Of a stretch of DNA of 64,000 nucleotides, positions 33,757 through 42,078 are shown one piece after another (the stretch's first letter is position 1; each line of letters starts with the position of its first letter). Source of the DNA: an uncultured Lachnospiraceae bacterium (GTDB lineage: Bacteria; Bacillota; Clostridia; Lachnospirales; Lachnospiraceae); the NCBI GenBank assembly GCA_910588125.1, contig CAJUPI010000005.1, positions 51,747-115,746 of the forward strand, given 5' to 3'. The notes below the pieces were generated by a model that had not been told where the DNA came from, did no database searches, and saw only the letters and a program-made list of their open reading frames with translations. The position numbers were made by a program, and so were the translations under genes.

Positions 33757-34560
33757 TTACATTCTTTTATAATCCAGCCTTATTTTATCCGAAATTAGCG
33801 CAATAAATTCCGAATTGGTAGGTTTCCCTTTTCCATTGCTAATCGTATAGCCAAACAGCTCATGGATTGTATCTAATCTCCCGCGAGTCCATGCCACTTC
33901 AATCGCATGGCGGATTGCACGCTCCACACGGCTCGATGTTGTATTATGACGTTTTGCAATCGTCGGATACAACACTTTGGTGACGCTGACTAAAATCTCC
34001 TCTTCCTCCACAGAAATAGCAATCGCATCCCTCAAATATTGATAGCCCTTGATATGTGCCGGAATCCCGATCTCATGAAGCAGACGAGTCACATCATTCT
34101 CCAGATTCTGACGGATATATTCACTCCGATCCATATACGGATTCACTTTGCCATTCTCAGCATGAGCTGTCATCCTTTCAGAACCAGAGCAAACCCGCCG
34201 TATTTTCTCCATGAGCAATTCTTTTTCAAATGGCTTCATGATAAAATAACTGGCTCCCAACCGGAAGGCGTCCCGCGTCACCTGATCATTCCCTGCTGCC
34301 GTTACCATGATAAATGAAGGTATCTTCCGTCCCATCCGTTCCTTCTTCACCTTCTCCATCACGGAAATTCCATCCAGTTTTGGCATAATTACATCCATCA
34401 GCACCAAATCCGGATCCGTTTTCATAATCATGTCATAGGCATCTGAGCCATTGTCTGCTTTCCCAACTACCCGAAAACCATTTTCCTCCTCCAGCATATT
34501 GTTTAACAAATTTAACATTTGTGGATTATCCTCTGCAATTGCAACATTAAACTCCGACAT
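33757..34560 (-). CDS. spo0A: Sporulation master regulator Spo0A
   Basis: Response regulator that starts sporulation, 267 aa. The receiver domain (1-120) has AEDN near residue 10, phospho-acceptor D56 (LVLMDVIMPKLDG) and a lysine in KPFEKELL. The C-terminal Spo0A effector domain (~150-267) contains YPTIAKRHNTTSSRVERAIRHAIEVAWTRG, split here across the recognition helix. The frame runs to 34626, but ATG at 34560 has GGAGGG. The upstream spoIVB seen in many genomes is not adjacent. An Spo0A-box-like TTCGACA lies at 34646-34652. Confidence 0.97.
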   Translation of the reverse strand: MSEFNVAIAEDNPQMLNLLNNMLEEENGFRVVGKADNGSDAYDMIMKTDPDLVLMDVIMPKLDGISVMEKVKKERMGRKIPSFIMVTAAGNDQVTRDAFRLGASYFIMKPFEKELLMEKIRRVCSGSERMTAHAENGKVNPYMDRSEYIRQNLENDVTRLLHEIGIPAHIKGYQYLRDAIAISVEEEEILVSVTKVLYPTIAKRHNTTSSRVERAIRHAIEVAWTRGRLDTIHELFGYTISNGKGKPTNSEFIALISDKIRLDYKRM

Positions 34561-34596
34561 TCTTCCTTCCCTCCTGTTTCTCTTGTTGTAAATTGT

Positions 34597-34652
34597 ATTA
34601 TAGACGCAACCTTTGTCTGCACGCAATTAGATTCCATCGCCAAGTTTCGACA
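34597..34652 (-). promoter_or_regulatory. spo0A promoter with possible Spo0A box
   Basis: TATAAT (complement of 34597-34602) lies about 40 bases before the start codon, with a weak TTGCGT -35 (complement of 34621-34626, 18-base spacer). TTCGACA at 34646-34652 resembles half of the Spo0A box TTCGACAAA/TTTGTCGAA and lies near -50. Autoregulation is inferred. Confidence 0.45.
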
Positions 34653-34755
34653 CAATGTAATAACGCCATTCTCCCAGCCCTATGACACCCGCATCGGCTT
34701 GTACCTATATTTTAAGTGTTATATCTTTTACCCGTATTATAAGTATTGGATAATG

Positions 34756-35047
34756 TTTCTCAGAGGGTACGCCATGGAACAAGAAGCGGGAAGCGGCAAG
34801 AAATGGTCTGCTGATTTTTCCGGTTTCGGGATCAAGAAGTCCTAAAATCTCTGATTTTTGCGAAAAGCGAAACGAAAATCCCCAAACTCGCTTCGCTCAG
34901 ACAGAGTGGATTTTCGTTTCAAGGCAAAACTCAGGGATTTAAGGACTTCTAAATCCCTGCAAAGTCAAAATCAGCAGACCATTTCTTGCCGCTTCCCGCT
35001 CCTTGTTCCATGGCTGAGTATTCTCACAGCTAAACTTAATGACATTG
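34756..35047. repeat. Family 1 palindromic repeat, reverse orientation
   Basis: Near-full copy, inverted relative to the one at 6222. The right end TTAATGACATTG (to 35047) is intact; the left outermost ~20 bases are replaced, starting at TTTCTCAGAGGGTACGCC. The arms AAGAAATGGTCTGCTGATTTT and complement match each other exactly across a stretch where other copies differ. Located between the divergent spo0A and DUF1538 genes. Confidence 0.82.
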
Positions 35048-35081
35048 GCTGGCTTGCAAGGCCCCCTCGTTTCTCCAAGAC

Positions 35082-35112
35082 TGGATATTCTCAAGACTAA
35101 ATTTAATGATCT
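35082..35112. repeat. Family 1 repeat, solitary end
   Basis: GATATTCTCAAGACTAAATT with flanking bases reads as the complement of the family's left terminus. No matching arm follows. It lies 35 bases after a near-full copy and about 95 bases before another, so this spacer holds three remnants. Confidence 0.55.
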
Positions 35113-35206
35113 AATCGGGCTTAAAACGTCATGTATGAAATGCAGGGCCATCTGTATATCATAGAGGATGTTACAACACTTTCAACATCATATCATTCGC
35201 TTTCCC

Positions 35207-35430
35207 CTGAGAATACACAGCCTTGGAGGAAGGAGCGGGACGGCGGCTGGCCTGTCGAAGAGCCTTTGACATTTGCAGGGATTTTTAGAAACCTTTAAGT
35301 TTCTGTACTTTTCGTTTCGCCCTTAGCAAAATTCAGAAATTTTAAGGTTTCTTAATCCCGAAACAGGAAAAGGCGCATCGACAGGCCAGCCGCCGTCCCA
35401 CTCCTTCCTCCAAGGCGTACCCAGAGAAAA
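35207..35430. repeat. Family 1 repeat, variant copy lacking termini and apex
   Basis: Arms CCTTGGAGGAAGGAGCGGGA (35221 on) and its near-complement ending CTCCTTCCTCCAAGG (~35414). Inner stem GGCGGCTGGCCTGTCGA pairs with TCGACAGGCCAGCCGCC. The CAATG ends and the GAGCGAAGCGAG apical hairpin are missing. It belongs to the same arm subtype as 10799-10892, 55160-55235 and 63519-63829. Confidence 0.72.
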
Positions 35431-35460
35431 AAACACAGCAAAAAATACACACCATCTTTA

Positions 35461-35489
35461 TTGGAAATTTCCCGCCCCCGTGTTATAAT
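35461..35489 (+). promoter_or_regulatory. Sigma-A promoter of the DUF1538 operon
   Basis: TTGGAA (35461-35466), 17-base spacer, TATAAT (35484-35489). RNA should begin near 35496, so the longer open frame from 35461 cannot be translated in full and the TTG at 35524 is favoured as the start. Confidence 0.75.
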
Positions 35490-35523
35490 ACCAATATCAC
35501 AAGGGAAAGGATACGGACAAAAT

Positions 35524-36852
35524 TTGAAAATCCGAACAAAACTAAAAGAAAAATGGCAAGAAGCGCTCCAGGCTGTCCTGCCAATTATTTGTATTGTGCT
35601 GATACTGTGTTTTTCCATTGCCCCCGTCTCTCCCAGTATCCTGCTGTGTTTTCTGATGGGTGCTGTGCTGATTCTGTCCGTGGCCTGTGGCGTGGGTGTT
35701 TTTCTCGTTATCGCACTGTTGCGGATGTTATTTTCCATCCCCCTGCCGCCGCTTCTGATTGCCTTCTACATCCTGATATTCCTTTTATCAGCTTTCATAC
35801 CAAAGGATTTTTTGAGTATTGCTTTTGATTCCGGCGGCGTTACCACCGGTCCCATGACAGTTCCTTTTATCATGGCTTTGGGCGTCGGTGTATCTGCTAT
35901 CCGCAGTGACCGCCATGCTGCTGATGACAGCTTTGGCCTGGTAGCTTTGTGCTCTGTAGGCCCTATTTTAGCAGTAATGCTTCTGGGAATGATCTTTAAT
36001 CCGCAGGATGGAATCCAGGTTTCTGCCATCACACTGGAGGTGGACGATTCCCGACAACTCTGGAACCTTTTTTCTTCCGAGCTGCCCACTTATATGAAGG
36101 AAATCTCCTTTTCCCTGCTGCCGATCTTTTTGTTTTTTATGGTTTTTCAAGTACTGTCCCTGCGGCTGTCCCAAAGAACGCTGAAAAAAATTCTGATCGG
36201 ACTTGTCTATACTTATATCGGGCTTGTTCTGTTTCTGGCCGGCGCCAATGTTGGCTTTATGCCGGCCGGAAATTATCTCGGACAAGTACTGGCCGGAAGA
36301 AGCCGACCGGAAATTCTGATTCCGATTGCCGCTCTGATTGGCTATTTTATTGTAAAAGCGGAACCCGCCGTCTATGTCCTTAACCGGCAGGTCGAGGAAA
36401 TTACTGACGGGGCTATCTCGGCATCCTCTATGGGCACCGGGCTTTCCATCGGCGTCTCAGTTTCTTTAGGGCTTGCTATGGTCCGGGTGCTGACCGGGAT
36501 TTCTATCCTCTGGTTTCTTATTCCCGGCTATGGAATTGCCCTTCTTATTTCCTTTTTTGTGCCAAGAATCTACACTGCCATTGCTTTTGACTCTGGCGGC
36601 GTGGCTTCCGGCCCGATGACTGCCGCCTTTCTGCTGCCGCTGGCCCAGGGAGCCTACGCCGCCTCAGGAGGCAATCTGGTAACCGATGCCTTTGGTGTGG
36701 TGGCCATGGTAGCCATGACCCCGCTCATTACGATTCAGGTGATGGGACTCGCTGCAAAGCTCGGAGAAACCAGACGAAAAAGATTTGTGGGAGCTATCGC
36801 GCCTGCTGCCGCCTTTGAGCGATTGGAAGACGACGCGATTATTGAATTATAA
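35524..36852 (+). CDS. DUF1538 family integral membrane protein (two-repeat transporter-like)
   Basis: 442-aa polytopic membrane protein built of two similar halves. Each half contains IAFDSGGVxxGPMTxxFxxxLxxG (residues ~99-120 and ~354-375, written here with x for variable sites). Such paired Gly-rich re-entrant loops are typical of DUF1538 and suggest an ion or solute carrier; substrate unknown. Start TTG at 35524 is set by the promoter at 35461-35489 and an AAAGGA site. The PII-like gene 14 bases downstream is a frequent partner of this family and may gate it, as PII proteins do with AmtB. Confidence 0.85.
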   Translation: MKIRTKLKEKWQEALQAVLPIICIVLILCFSIAPVSPSILLCFLMGAVLILSVACGVGVFLVIALLRMLFSIPLPPLLIAFYILIFLLSAFIPKDFLSIAFDSGGVTTGPMTVPFIMALGVGVSAIRSDRHAADDSFGLVALCSVGPILAVMLLGMIFNPQDGIQVSAITLEVDDSRQLWNLFSSELPTYMKEISFSLLPIFLFFMVFQVLSLRLSQRTLKKILIGLVYTYIGLVLFLAGANVGFMPAGNYLGQVLAGRSRPEILIPIAALIGYFIVKAEPAVYVLNRQVEEITDGAISASSMGTGLSIGVSVSLGLAMVRVLTGISILWFLIPGYGIALLISFFVPRIYTAIAFDSGGVASGPMTAAFLLPLAQGAYAASGGNLVTDAFGVVAMVAMTPLITIQVMGLAAKLGETRRKRFVGAIAPAAAFERLEDDAIIEL

Positions 36853-36866
36853 CATGTGAGGTTATT

Positions 36867-37553
36867 ATGAGTGTATTGTATATGATGGCAACGGTCAGCG
36901 ACCGAAATCAAACCCGGCGGTTTCTGGCTTTTTATCGGGAATATAATATTACCGTGTCGCTGATTACTTTCGGGCGGGGAACCACTGCTTCCGAGATTCT
37001 GGATTCCTTTGGTTTGGAGGCGGCTGAAAAGGCCGTTCTTTTCTCTTTTGTAACAGAAAACGAATGGCAGCAGCTCAAAGCCGGACTGCAAAAACAAATG
37101 AAAATTGATATTCCGGGTACCGGTATCGCCTTTATCATCCCCGTCAGCAGTATCGGCGGAAAAAAACAACTTCAGTTTCTTACTGAGGGCCGCGAATTTA
37201 AAAAGGAGGAGGAAAGCACCTTGAAAAATACCAGATATGAACTTCTGGTGGCGATTGCCAATCAGGGATACACAGATATGATTATGGATGCTGCCAGAGA
37301 GGCCAACGCCGCCGGCGGGACTGTGATTCATGCCAAGGGAACCGGCACCGAAAAAGCAGAGAAATTCCTGGGGGTATCCATTGCCGCCGAAAAAGAACTG
37401 ATTTTTATGGTGACCCGGCAGGAAGGCAAAAATGCCATCATGCGGGCCATCATGGACAAAGCCGGAATTACCAGTAAGGCTGGCACTATCGTTTTCTCCC
37501 TGCCAGTCACCGAAACCGCGGGGATGCGGCTGATTGAAGACTCAGAGCAATGA
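36867..37553 (+). CDS. Tandem PII-like (GlnB-fold) signalling protein
   Basis: 228-aa cytoplasmic protein with two PII-type ferredoxin-like halves. The N-terminal half (1-~110) is divergent. The C-terminal half (~115-228) has the clearer pattern ELLVAIANQGYTDMIMDAAREA, GGTVIHAKGTGT and TAGTIVFSLPVTE. No uridylylated Tyr loop is evident. It would sense nucleotides or another metabolite and control the DUF1538 protein encoded 14 bases upstream. Its last 12 bases overlap the convergent formate/nitrite transporter gene. The call as PII-like is good; the ligand is unknown. Confidence 0.8.
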   Translation: MSVLYMMATVSDRNQTRRFLAFYREYNITVSLITFGRGTTASEILDSFGLEAAEKAVLFSFVTENEWQQLKAGLQKQMKIDIPGTGIAFIIPVSSIGGKKQLQFLTEGREFKKEEESTLKNTRYELLVAIANQGYTDMIMDAAREANAAGGTVIHAKGTGTEKAEKFLGVSIAAEKELIFMVTRQEGKNAIMRAIMDKAGITSKAGTIVFSLPVTETAGMRLIEDSEQ

Positions 37554-38357
37554 TGACTGCTCCTTGCGCAGATAAATCCGCCAATACACTGCCCCTACGA
37601 GCACCGCTCCTCCGAGAATATTGCCCAGCGTAACCGGCATCAGATTTTTCAAAATAAAACTGCCCCAGGTCAGGCTGCTTACATCGGCCGTAATCAGCCT
37701 TGCATACTCCGGATGCCCTAAGGCAAACAGTGCCGCCGGACAGTAAAACATGTTCGCCACACTGTGCTCAAAACCGCAAACCACAAATACCAGAATCGGA
37801 TAAAATAACCCGATCACCTTGCCGGTCACATCCTTTGCTGCAAAGCTCACCCAGACAGCCAGACAAACCAGCAGATTACAGAGAACCCCCCTGAGCAGGG
37901 CGTCGGCAAATGGCATCGACACCTTTGCAACCGCCGTGTTGACTGCCGTCACTGCCAGCTGGCCGTCAAAGAGGCTTAGCTGATGGCTGTTCACCACCAT
38001 CCAGGCCACAAAAACACTGCCCGCAAGATTCCCCAGATACACGATCCCCCAGTTGCGTAGCATCGCACTGACAGAGATCTCTCGCTTCAGCACAGGAATG
38101 ATCAACAGGCAATTGCCAGTGAATAATTCGCTGCCGGCCAGAAGCACCAGGGTCAGGCCAGCAGGAAAGACACAGGCTCCTATCAGCTTTCCGGCGGAAC
38201 CGCCGATCGTACAGGCGGCTGTAGATGCACCGCAGCCTGCCACTGCGATATAAATGCCGGCCATAACTGCCAGCAAAAACATCTTATCCGCCTGCATTGC
38301 CGCTTTTTTCTTTCCGATTTGGATATAATTTTCTGCAATTTCTCCTGGTGTATACAT
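37542..38357 (-). CDS. Formate/nitrite transporter family channel (FocA/NirC)
   Basis: Pentameric inner-membrane anion channel, 271 aa, with six helices. Family signatures are AGIYIAVAG, GSELFTGNCL (~77-86), a conserved NWGIVYLGNLAGS, CNLLVCLAVWVSFAAKDVTGK and the GFEHSVANMFYCPAAL region holding the central gating His. The substrate may be formate, nitrite or hydrosulfide. It is 33 bases downstream of the PHP gene in the sensor-hydrogenase operon, which points to formate handling beside H2 metabolism (inference). AGGAGGGAG precedes the ATG. The 3' end overlaps the PII-like gene. Confidence 0.9.
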   Translation of the reverse strand: MYTPGEIAENYIQIGKKKAAMQADKMFLLAVMAGIYIAVAGCGASTAACTIGGSAGKLIGACVFPAGLTLVLLAGSELFTGNCLLIIPVLKREISVSAMLRNWGIVYLGNLAGSVFVAWMVVNSHQLSLFDGQLAVTAVNTAVAKVSMPFADALLRGVLCNLLVCLAVWVSFAAKDVTGKVIGLFYPILVFVVCGFEHSVANMFYCPAALFALGHPEYARLITADVSSLTWGSFILKNLMPVTLGNILGGAVLVGAVYWRIYLRKEQSSLL

Positions 38358-38390
38358 CCGCGTCTCCCTCCTGTGCCATTTACCTGCCTT

Positions 38391-39107
38391 CTATTTTCCC
38401 AGCAGCGCGTCCAGCACTCCTTCAATACTTTTTTCTCTCACCGGAATCGTCAGCTCCGGCTCGTGGATATGCTCCAGGTAATGGGCATCCGAGTTGCTGA
38501 TAATCCGGCATCCCTCCAGATAAGGGTTCCCCTTCTTCGCCTCATGCAGCTTTTTCAGATCCTTTAATTCCGCTGTCTTAAACTGGCTGTCCGGCGGTAC
38601 AAAGCCCAGATTGGCAATCAGGCTGTTGGCGCTCTTTTCAATATGAGCCGGAAACATCACCCCGTCAAAGGAACGTACCAGATCCCATAACTGATCAAAA
38701 GAAATATCGACACTGTTGATCAGCAGATTCGGCTCTGTCCCTACTACTTCGTCTTCCTCATTGCAGATCTGCTGCTTCCCGAACACGGCTTCTTTATTGG
38801 GAAATTTCATCAGCCGTTCATATACATAAGCATCAAAATCCAGCGCTGGCTGAAGGCTCGGGAACAGGCATACAGCATGGACCTCCTCCGAGGTATTGAT
38901 CTCCATGCCGGGGATCGCCAGGACACCGAATTGTTCCGCCAGCTTCATCACTGCCGGACAATTCCGGCAGGAATTGTGATCGGTAACCGCAATTACATCC
39001 AAACCCTTGATTGCCGCCATGCCCACGATATTACCCGGTGTCATATCATCATCCCCACATGGGGAAAGGCAGGAATGAATATGCAGGTCATAGGTAAGGG
39101 TAATCAT
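38391..39107 (-). CDS. PHP-domain metal-dependent phosphoesterase in hydrogenase operon
   Basis: 238-aa PHP protein with TYDLHIHSCLSPCGDDDMTP (~4-23), VTDHNSC (~43-49), GMEINTSEE (~68-76), and NSDAHYLEHI near the C-terminus, all standard metal-ligand positions. The long frame begins at 39152, but the ATG at 39107 has AGGAG 7 bases upstream. The start lies 4 bases after the stop of the DRTGG gene, so the two are coupled. PHP proteins recur beside [FeFe]-hydrogenase operons in clostridia; the substrate is not known. Confidence 0.87.
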   Translation of the reverse strand: MITLTYDLHIHSCLSPCGDDDMTPGNIVGMAAIKGLDVIAVTDHNSCRNCPAVMKLAEQFGVLAIPGMEINTSEEVHAVCLFPSLQPALDFDAYVYERLMKFPNKEAVFGKQQICNEEDEVVGTEPNLLINSVDISFDQLWDLVRSFDGVMFPAHIEKSANSLIANLGFVPPDSQFKTAELKDLKKLHEAKKGNPYLEGCRIISNSDAHYLEHIHEPELTIPVREKSIEGVLDALLGK

Positions 39108-39111
39108 CTCT

Positions 39112-39447
39112 CTACTCCTGCAGCGCCTGGTACACCTTAAACGCCGCTTCAAATATCGGCAGCTCGGTCCCCATCACCGTGATCTCCTGATCCCTGGCCT
39201 TCTTCATGGCAATATCATCCAACGTTGCCCCTTCCGCCATAATGATACATGCCGCATCCGTCAGCGTAGCTACTGCCAATGTGTTCATATTCCCCATCAC
39301 TGTCACCCAGGCACAGCCCGCCGGCGCCCTCCCCATAGCAATGCTTAAAAGATCACAGCAAAACGGCACTGTGATCTCCCGCTCCGGATTCTCTCCCACA
39401 TTCACGATGTGAAACATCCCACTGTCCAGTAATTTTTGTACTGTCAT
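39112..39447 (-). CDS. DRTGG-domain protein (second copy in operon)
   Basis: 111-aa stand-alone DRTGG-like domain, a small fold otherwise found in HPr kinase and phosphotransacetylase. Visible are MTVQKLLDSGMFHIVNVGEN, DLLSIAMGRAPAGCAWVTVMGN, and a C-terminal KARDQEITVMGTELPIFEAA. It is paralogous to the gene at 41404-41751 in the same operon. Probably a ligand-binding or regulatory protein; no catalytic residues can be named. Good AGGAGGG site upstream; 4 bases from the PHP gene start. Confidence 0.78.
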   Translation of the reverse strand: MTVQKLLDSGMFHIVNVGENPEREITVPFCCDLLSIAMGRAPAGCAWVTVMGNMNTLAVATLTDAACIIMAEGATLDDIAMKKARDQEITVMGTELPIFEAAFKVYQALQE

Positions 39448-39479
39448 GTTCTTCTGCCCTCCTGCCTTTTATTTTTCCC

Positions 39480-40907
39480 TCATGATCCCCCGTTGTCATT
39501 ATGCTTTCCTGTTTCCTCTTCTGCATCCCGGTTATCCAGAAGCGACATCTCGTCTGAGATACGCTGGATATACTCTTTCAATATGCGCAATGTCTCCTGT
39601 CCGCCTTTATCCCTCTCGTGCAGGTCGTCGGCCAATACAGAAACTTCTTCTGACAGCTTATGCAAATTTTCTCTCAGATAATAGACACAATCATTTTCGC
39701 TGGCCTGCCCGCGCACAATATCTTCTGCCAGCGCCTTACAGGTAGGGGCCCCGCAGGAACCGCAGTCCAGCCCCGGCAGCTTTTTACAAAGCCGCTCCAC
39801 CTGATTCAAACGGGCAAAGCTTTCCATGATGTTGCCGCCCAGGCTGAATACCGGCTCATATTGCACCCCGGTAGTCCAGGGAATCATCTCTTCTGCATGG
39901 TCTTCCATATCCATATGGCTGCGGGCCACCGGCATGTATTTGCGGAGCCGTTTCAGCTTCACCTCCGCCACATAAGGATTCTCCACATTTAAAATCCCCC
40001 CCACGCAGCCGCCATTACAAGCATTCAGCTCCACAAATTTCAGATTTGTAAACTTCTGATCCTCCAGATCCTCAAGCACCCGGATCACATTCTCAATGCC
40101 GTCTGCTGCCAGATAACTCTCGGTAAACAATCCACTGGCCTCGCCGCCGCTCCGCCCCCAGCTGATGCCAATCTTGCCGGAAGCCACCAGATCCCAGGCT
40201 TCCTCACCCACCGCCTTCATGTGAGAAATCAGCTGAGGATACACATCCTTGATGGCAAGCACATGATCCACCTGGCTTTTCTCCGTTCCCAGCGGCGCCT
40301 TGGAATACGTCACCTTTGACGGACATGGCGAGATAAAACAAATTCCTATCTCCTGCCGCTCCAGTCCTGTTTTCTGCATGGCGCGCTGCGCTGCCAGCGA
40401 CGCCGCCACCTCTACCGGCGGGTTTAACGGCAAAAGATGGGAGATCAGGTTCGGAAAACGTACCCGGATCAGACGCACTACGGACGGGCATGCCGTACTG
40501 ATGATCGGCAGGTTGTCCTCATGGTGGTTTAAGTATTCTCTTGTAGCCTCCGATACCAGTTCTGCTGCCGCACTGACCTCAAACACATCATTAAATCCCA
40601 TCAAAAGCAATGCATTCAACACAATATTTACATCATCCAAATTATTGAACTGACTGTACAATGCCGGCGCCGGCAATGCCACCGTATATCGATACTGCTT
40701 CATCACATCCATCTTATCGTAAGTGGCATGCTTGGCATGATGCGGGCAGACCCGGATGCACTCTCCACAGTCAATACAGAATTTGCCATTAATCTGTGCT
40801 TTTCCGTTCCTGACCCGAATGGCCTGGGTCGGACAACGTTTGATGCAGTTAATGCATCCTTTGCACAGTTCCGGGTCCAAACGTACCGAATGGTAAAATT
40901 TATCCAT
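39480..40907 (-). CDS. [FeFe]-hydrogenase-like iron-sulfur protein, putative H2 sensor
   Basis: 475-aa protein. N-terminal two [4Fe-4S] ferredoxin motifs (CKGCINCIKRCP and CIDCGECIRVCP, residues ~15-55) precede a hydrogenase large-subunit domain (~75-370). Its three H-cluster loops read STACPS, SPCPSK and NACNGGC, so cysteines in all three are kept, but the loops differ from catalytic enzymes. A C-terminal Fe-S domain (GLDCGSCGAPTCKALAEDI, ~385-405) and a coiled-coil tail follow. There is no PAS domain. Such divergent proteins are placed among sensory [FeFe]-hydrogenases; sensing of H2 or redox is inferred. Flanked by HATPase and DRTGG genes. Confidence 0.85.
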   Translation of the reverse strand: MDKFYHSVRLDPELCKGCINCIKRCPTQAIRVRNGKAQINGKFCIDCGECIRVCPHHAKHATYDKMDVMKQYRYTVALPAPALYSQFNNLDDVNIVLNALLLMGFNDVFEVSAAAELVSEATREYLNHHEDNLPIISTACPSVVRLIRVRFPNLISHLLPLNPPVEVAASLAAQRAMQKTGLERQEIGICFISPCPSKVTYSKAPLGTEKSQVDHVLAIKDVYPQLISHMKAVGEEAWDLVASGKIGISWGRSGGEASGLFTESYLAADGIENVIRVLEDLEDQKFTNLKFVELNACNGGCVGGILNVENPYVAEVKLKRLRKYMPVARSHMDMEDHAEEMIPWTTGVQYEPVFSLGGNIMESFARLNQVERLCKKLPGLDCGSCGAPTCKALAEDIVRGQASENDCVYYLRENLHKLSEEVSVLADDLHERDKGGQETLRILKEYIQRISDEMSLLDNRDAEEETGKHNDNGGS

Positions 40908-40981
40908 GTTCTGTTATCCCCCTGTCCTTCTTCCAAAGCTACCTAATGTACAACAATTCTCATATCCGGCTGGTTATACAG

Positions 40982-41404
40982 CTACATCTTCACAATCATC
41001 GTGATCGTCGTTCCCACGCCAAGCTGTGTTTCGATTGTCATATCATCGGTGTATTTTTTCATATTCGGCAATCCCATACCGGCGCCAAAGCCAAGGCTTC
41101 TCACCTCGTCCGGCGCCGTCGAATATCCGGCCTTCATCGCCTGTTCCACATCCGGGATCCCCGGTCCCACATCGGCCAGAATCATCTTGATATCCACCGG
41201 CGTTATCTCCACAGTGATCTCTCCGCCATTGGCATGGATGACCATATTGATCTCACCCTCATACATGGCAATCGCCACCTTGCGGATCGCTTCCGGGCTG
41301 ACTCCTAACTGCTTTAGCTTTCCCTTTACATCGCTGCTTGCCTCTCCGGCTCTGGTAAAATCATCTGGAGAAATATCATATTTCAGAACAATCGCCTCAT
41401 CCAT
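40982..41404 (-). CDS. RsbW/SpoIIAB-like HATPase (serine kinase / anti-sigma type)
   Basis: 140-aa GHKL ATPase with the N-box region YEGEINMVIHANGG, G1 box ADVGPGIPD, and G2 box GFGAGMGLPNMKKY. No HisKA domain and no membrane part. Similar proteins bind partner proteins and phosphorylate serine in them. The start at 41404 shares one base with the stop of the upstream DRTGG gene (TGATG), indicating translational coupling. It lies in the sensor-hydrogenase operon, so it is a candidate output module. Confidence 0.85.
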   Translation of the reverse strand: MDEAIVLKYDISPDDFTRAGEASSDVKGKLKQLGVSPEAIRKVAIAMYEGEINMVIHANGGEITVEITPVDIKMILADVGPGIPDVEQAMKAGYSTAPDEVRSLGFGAGMGLPNMKKYTDDMTIETQLGVGTTITMIVKM

Positions 41405-41751
41405 CAAATCGCACCTCCGCCCAGGCCGGCCTGATACAGCATTCCGCACGAAGAAAACATCCGATGGCCGGTTTCCAGCACTACAATCTCCCGATCTTTT
41501 GCCATTTCAATAATCGTCTCATCCGGCTTCTTCCCCCGCACAAATACCAGGCAGACAATATCCAGCATCTCTGCCGTGCGAATCACCTGTGGATTGCACA
41601 AGCCCGTCAAAAGTACCGAATGATCTTTCGAAAACGCCAGCACGTCGCTCATCATATCCGAACCGCAGGCGCTCCTTACTTCCCGATCCAAAAACTCTTC
41701 CCCCGTCAGAACCCGCGCTCCCAATATCTCCTGTACGTCTTTTACTGTCAT
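41404..41751 (-). CDS. DRTGG-domain protein, first gene of the sensor-hydrogenase operon
   Basis: 115-aa stand-alone DRTGG-like domain: MTVKDVQEILGARVLTGEEFLDREV, VRSACGSDMMSDVLAF, and KDREIVVLETGHRMFSSCGMLY. The last segment is unusual in carrying Cys and Met that could respond to redox. It opens the leftward operon opposite hydC, separated by 327 bases of AT-rich control region. The next gene starts on its stop codon. Function unknown beyond a likely regulatory role. Confidence 0.78.
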   Translation of the reverse strand: MTVKDVQEILGARVLTGEEFLDREVRSACGSDMMSDVLAFSKDHSVLLTGLCNPQVIRTAEMLDIVCLVFVRGKKPDETIIEMAKDREIVVLETGHRMFSSCGMLYQAGLGGGAI

Positions 41752-42078
41752 ATCCAGCCCTCCTGTTTTCTTTTTTGCTTATTCCCTGGCGCTAAACTAT
41801 TTTTTAACCTTTTAATCCGCCCGGTTTGCCAAAAAATGCAGCAATTACCATCATTTCTGATATTAACCGTCACTTTGCTATATTAAGAATACCATCGAAA
41901 AGATGAATTATCAATATTTTTTATCGATATGTTTTTAACGTGTATGATAACTATTTATTTACTATAGATTTTTTATCATTTTCATGGTAAACTGTTGGTA
42001 CATTGTAACAGTTAATTTCTGAGCTGTTGCGGTACATTTAATTTAAAGATAGTATCATTACTAGAAGGAGGATGAGAC
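41752..42078. promoter_or_regulatory. Divergent control region of the two hydrogenase operons
   Basis: AT-rich 327-base gap. Rightward promoter TTGCGG (42027-42032), 17-base spacer, TAGTAT (42050-42055), then AGGAGG before the ATG at 42079. A perfect inverted repeat AACTGTT-N10-AACAGTT (41990-42013) lies 13 bases upstream of the -35 box. Two more inverted repeats lie further left: ATGATAA/TTATCAT (~41944-41979) and TATCAAT/ATCGATA (~41910-41930). The leftward promoter was not pinned down. Confidence 0.6.

Noticed and set aside
42003..42018. A Rex site in the hydrogenase promoter (TTGTAACAGTTAATTT).
   Set aside because: It departs from the Rex consensus at too many positions. The exact AACTGTT/AACAGTT repeat explains the sequence better.
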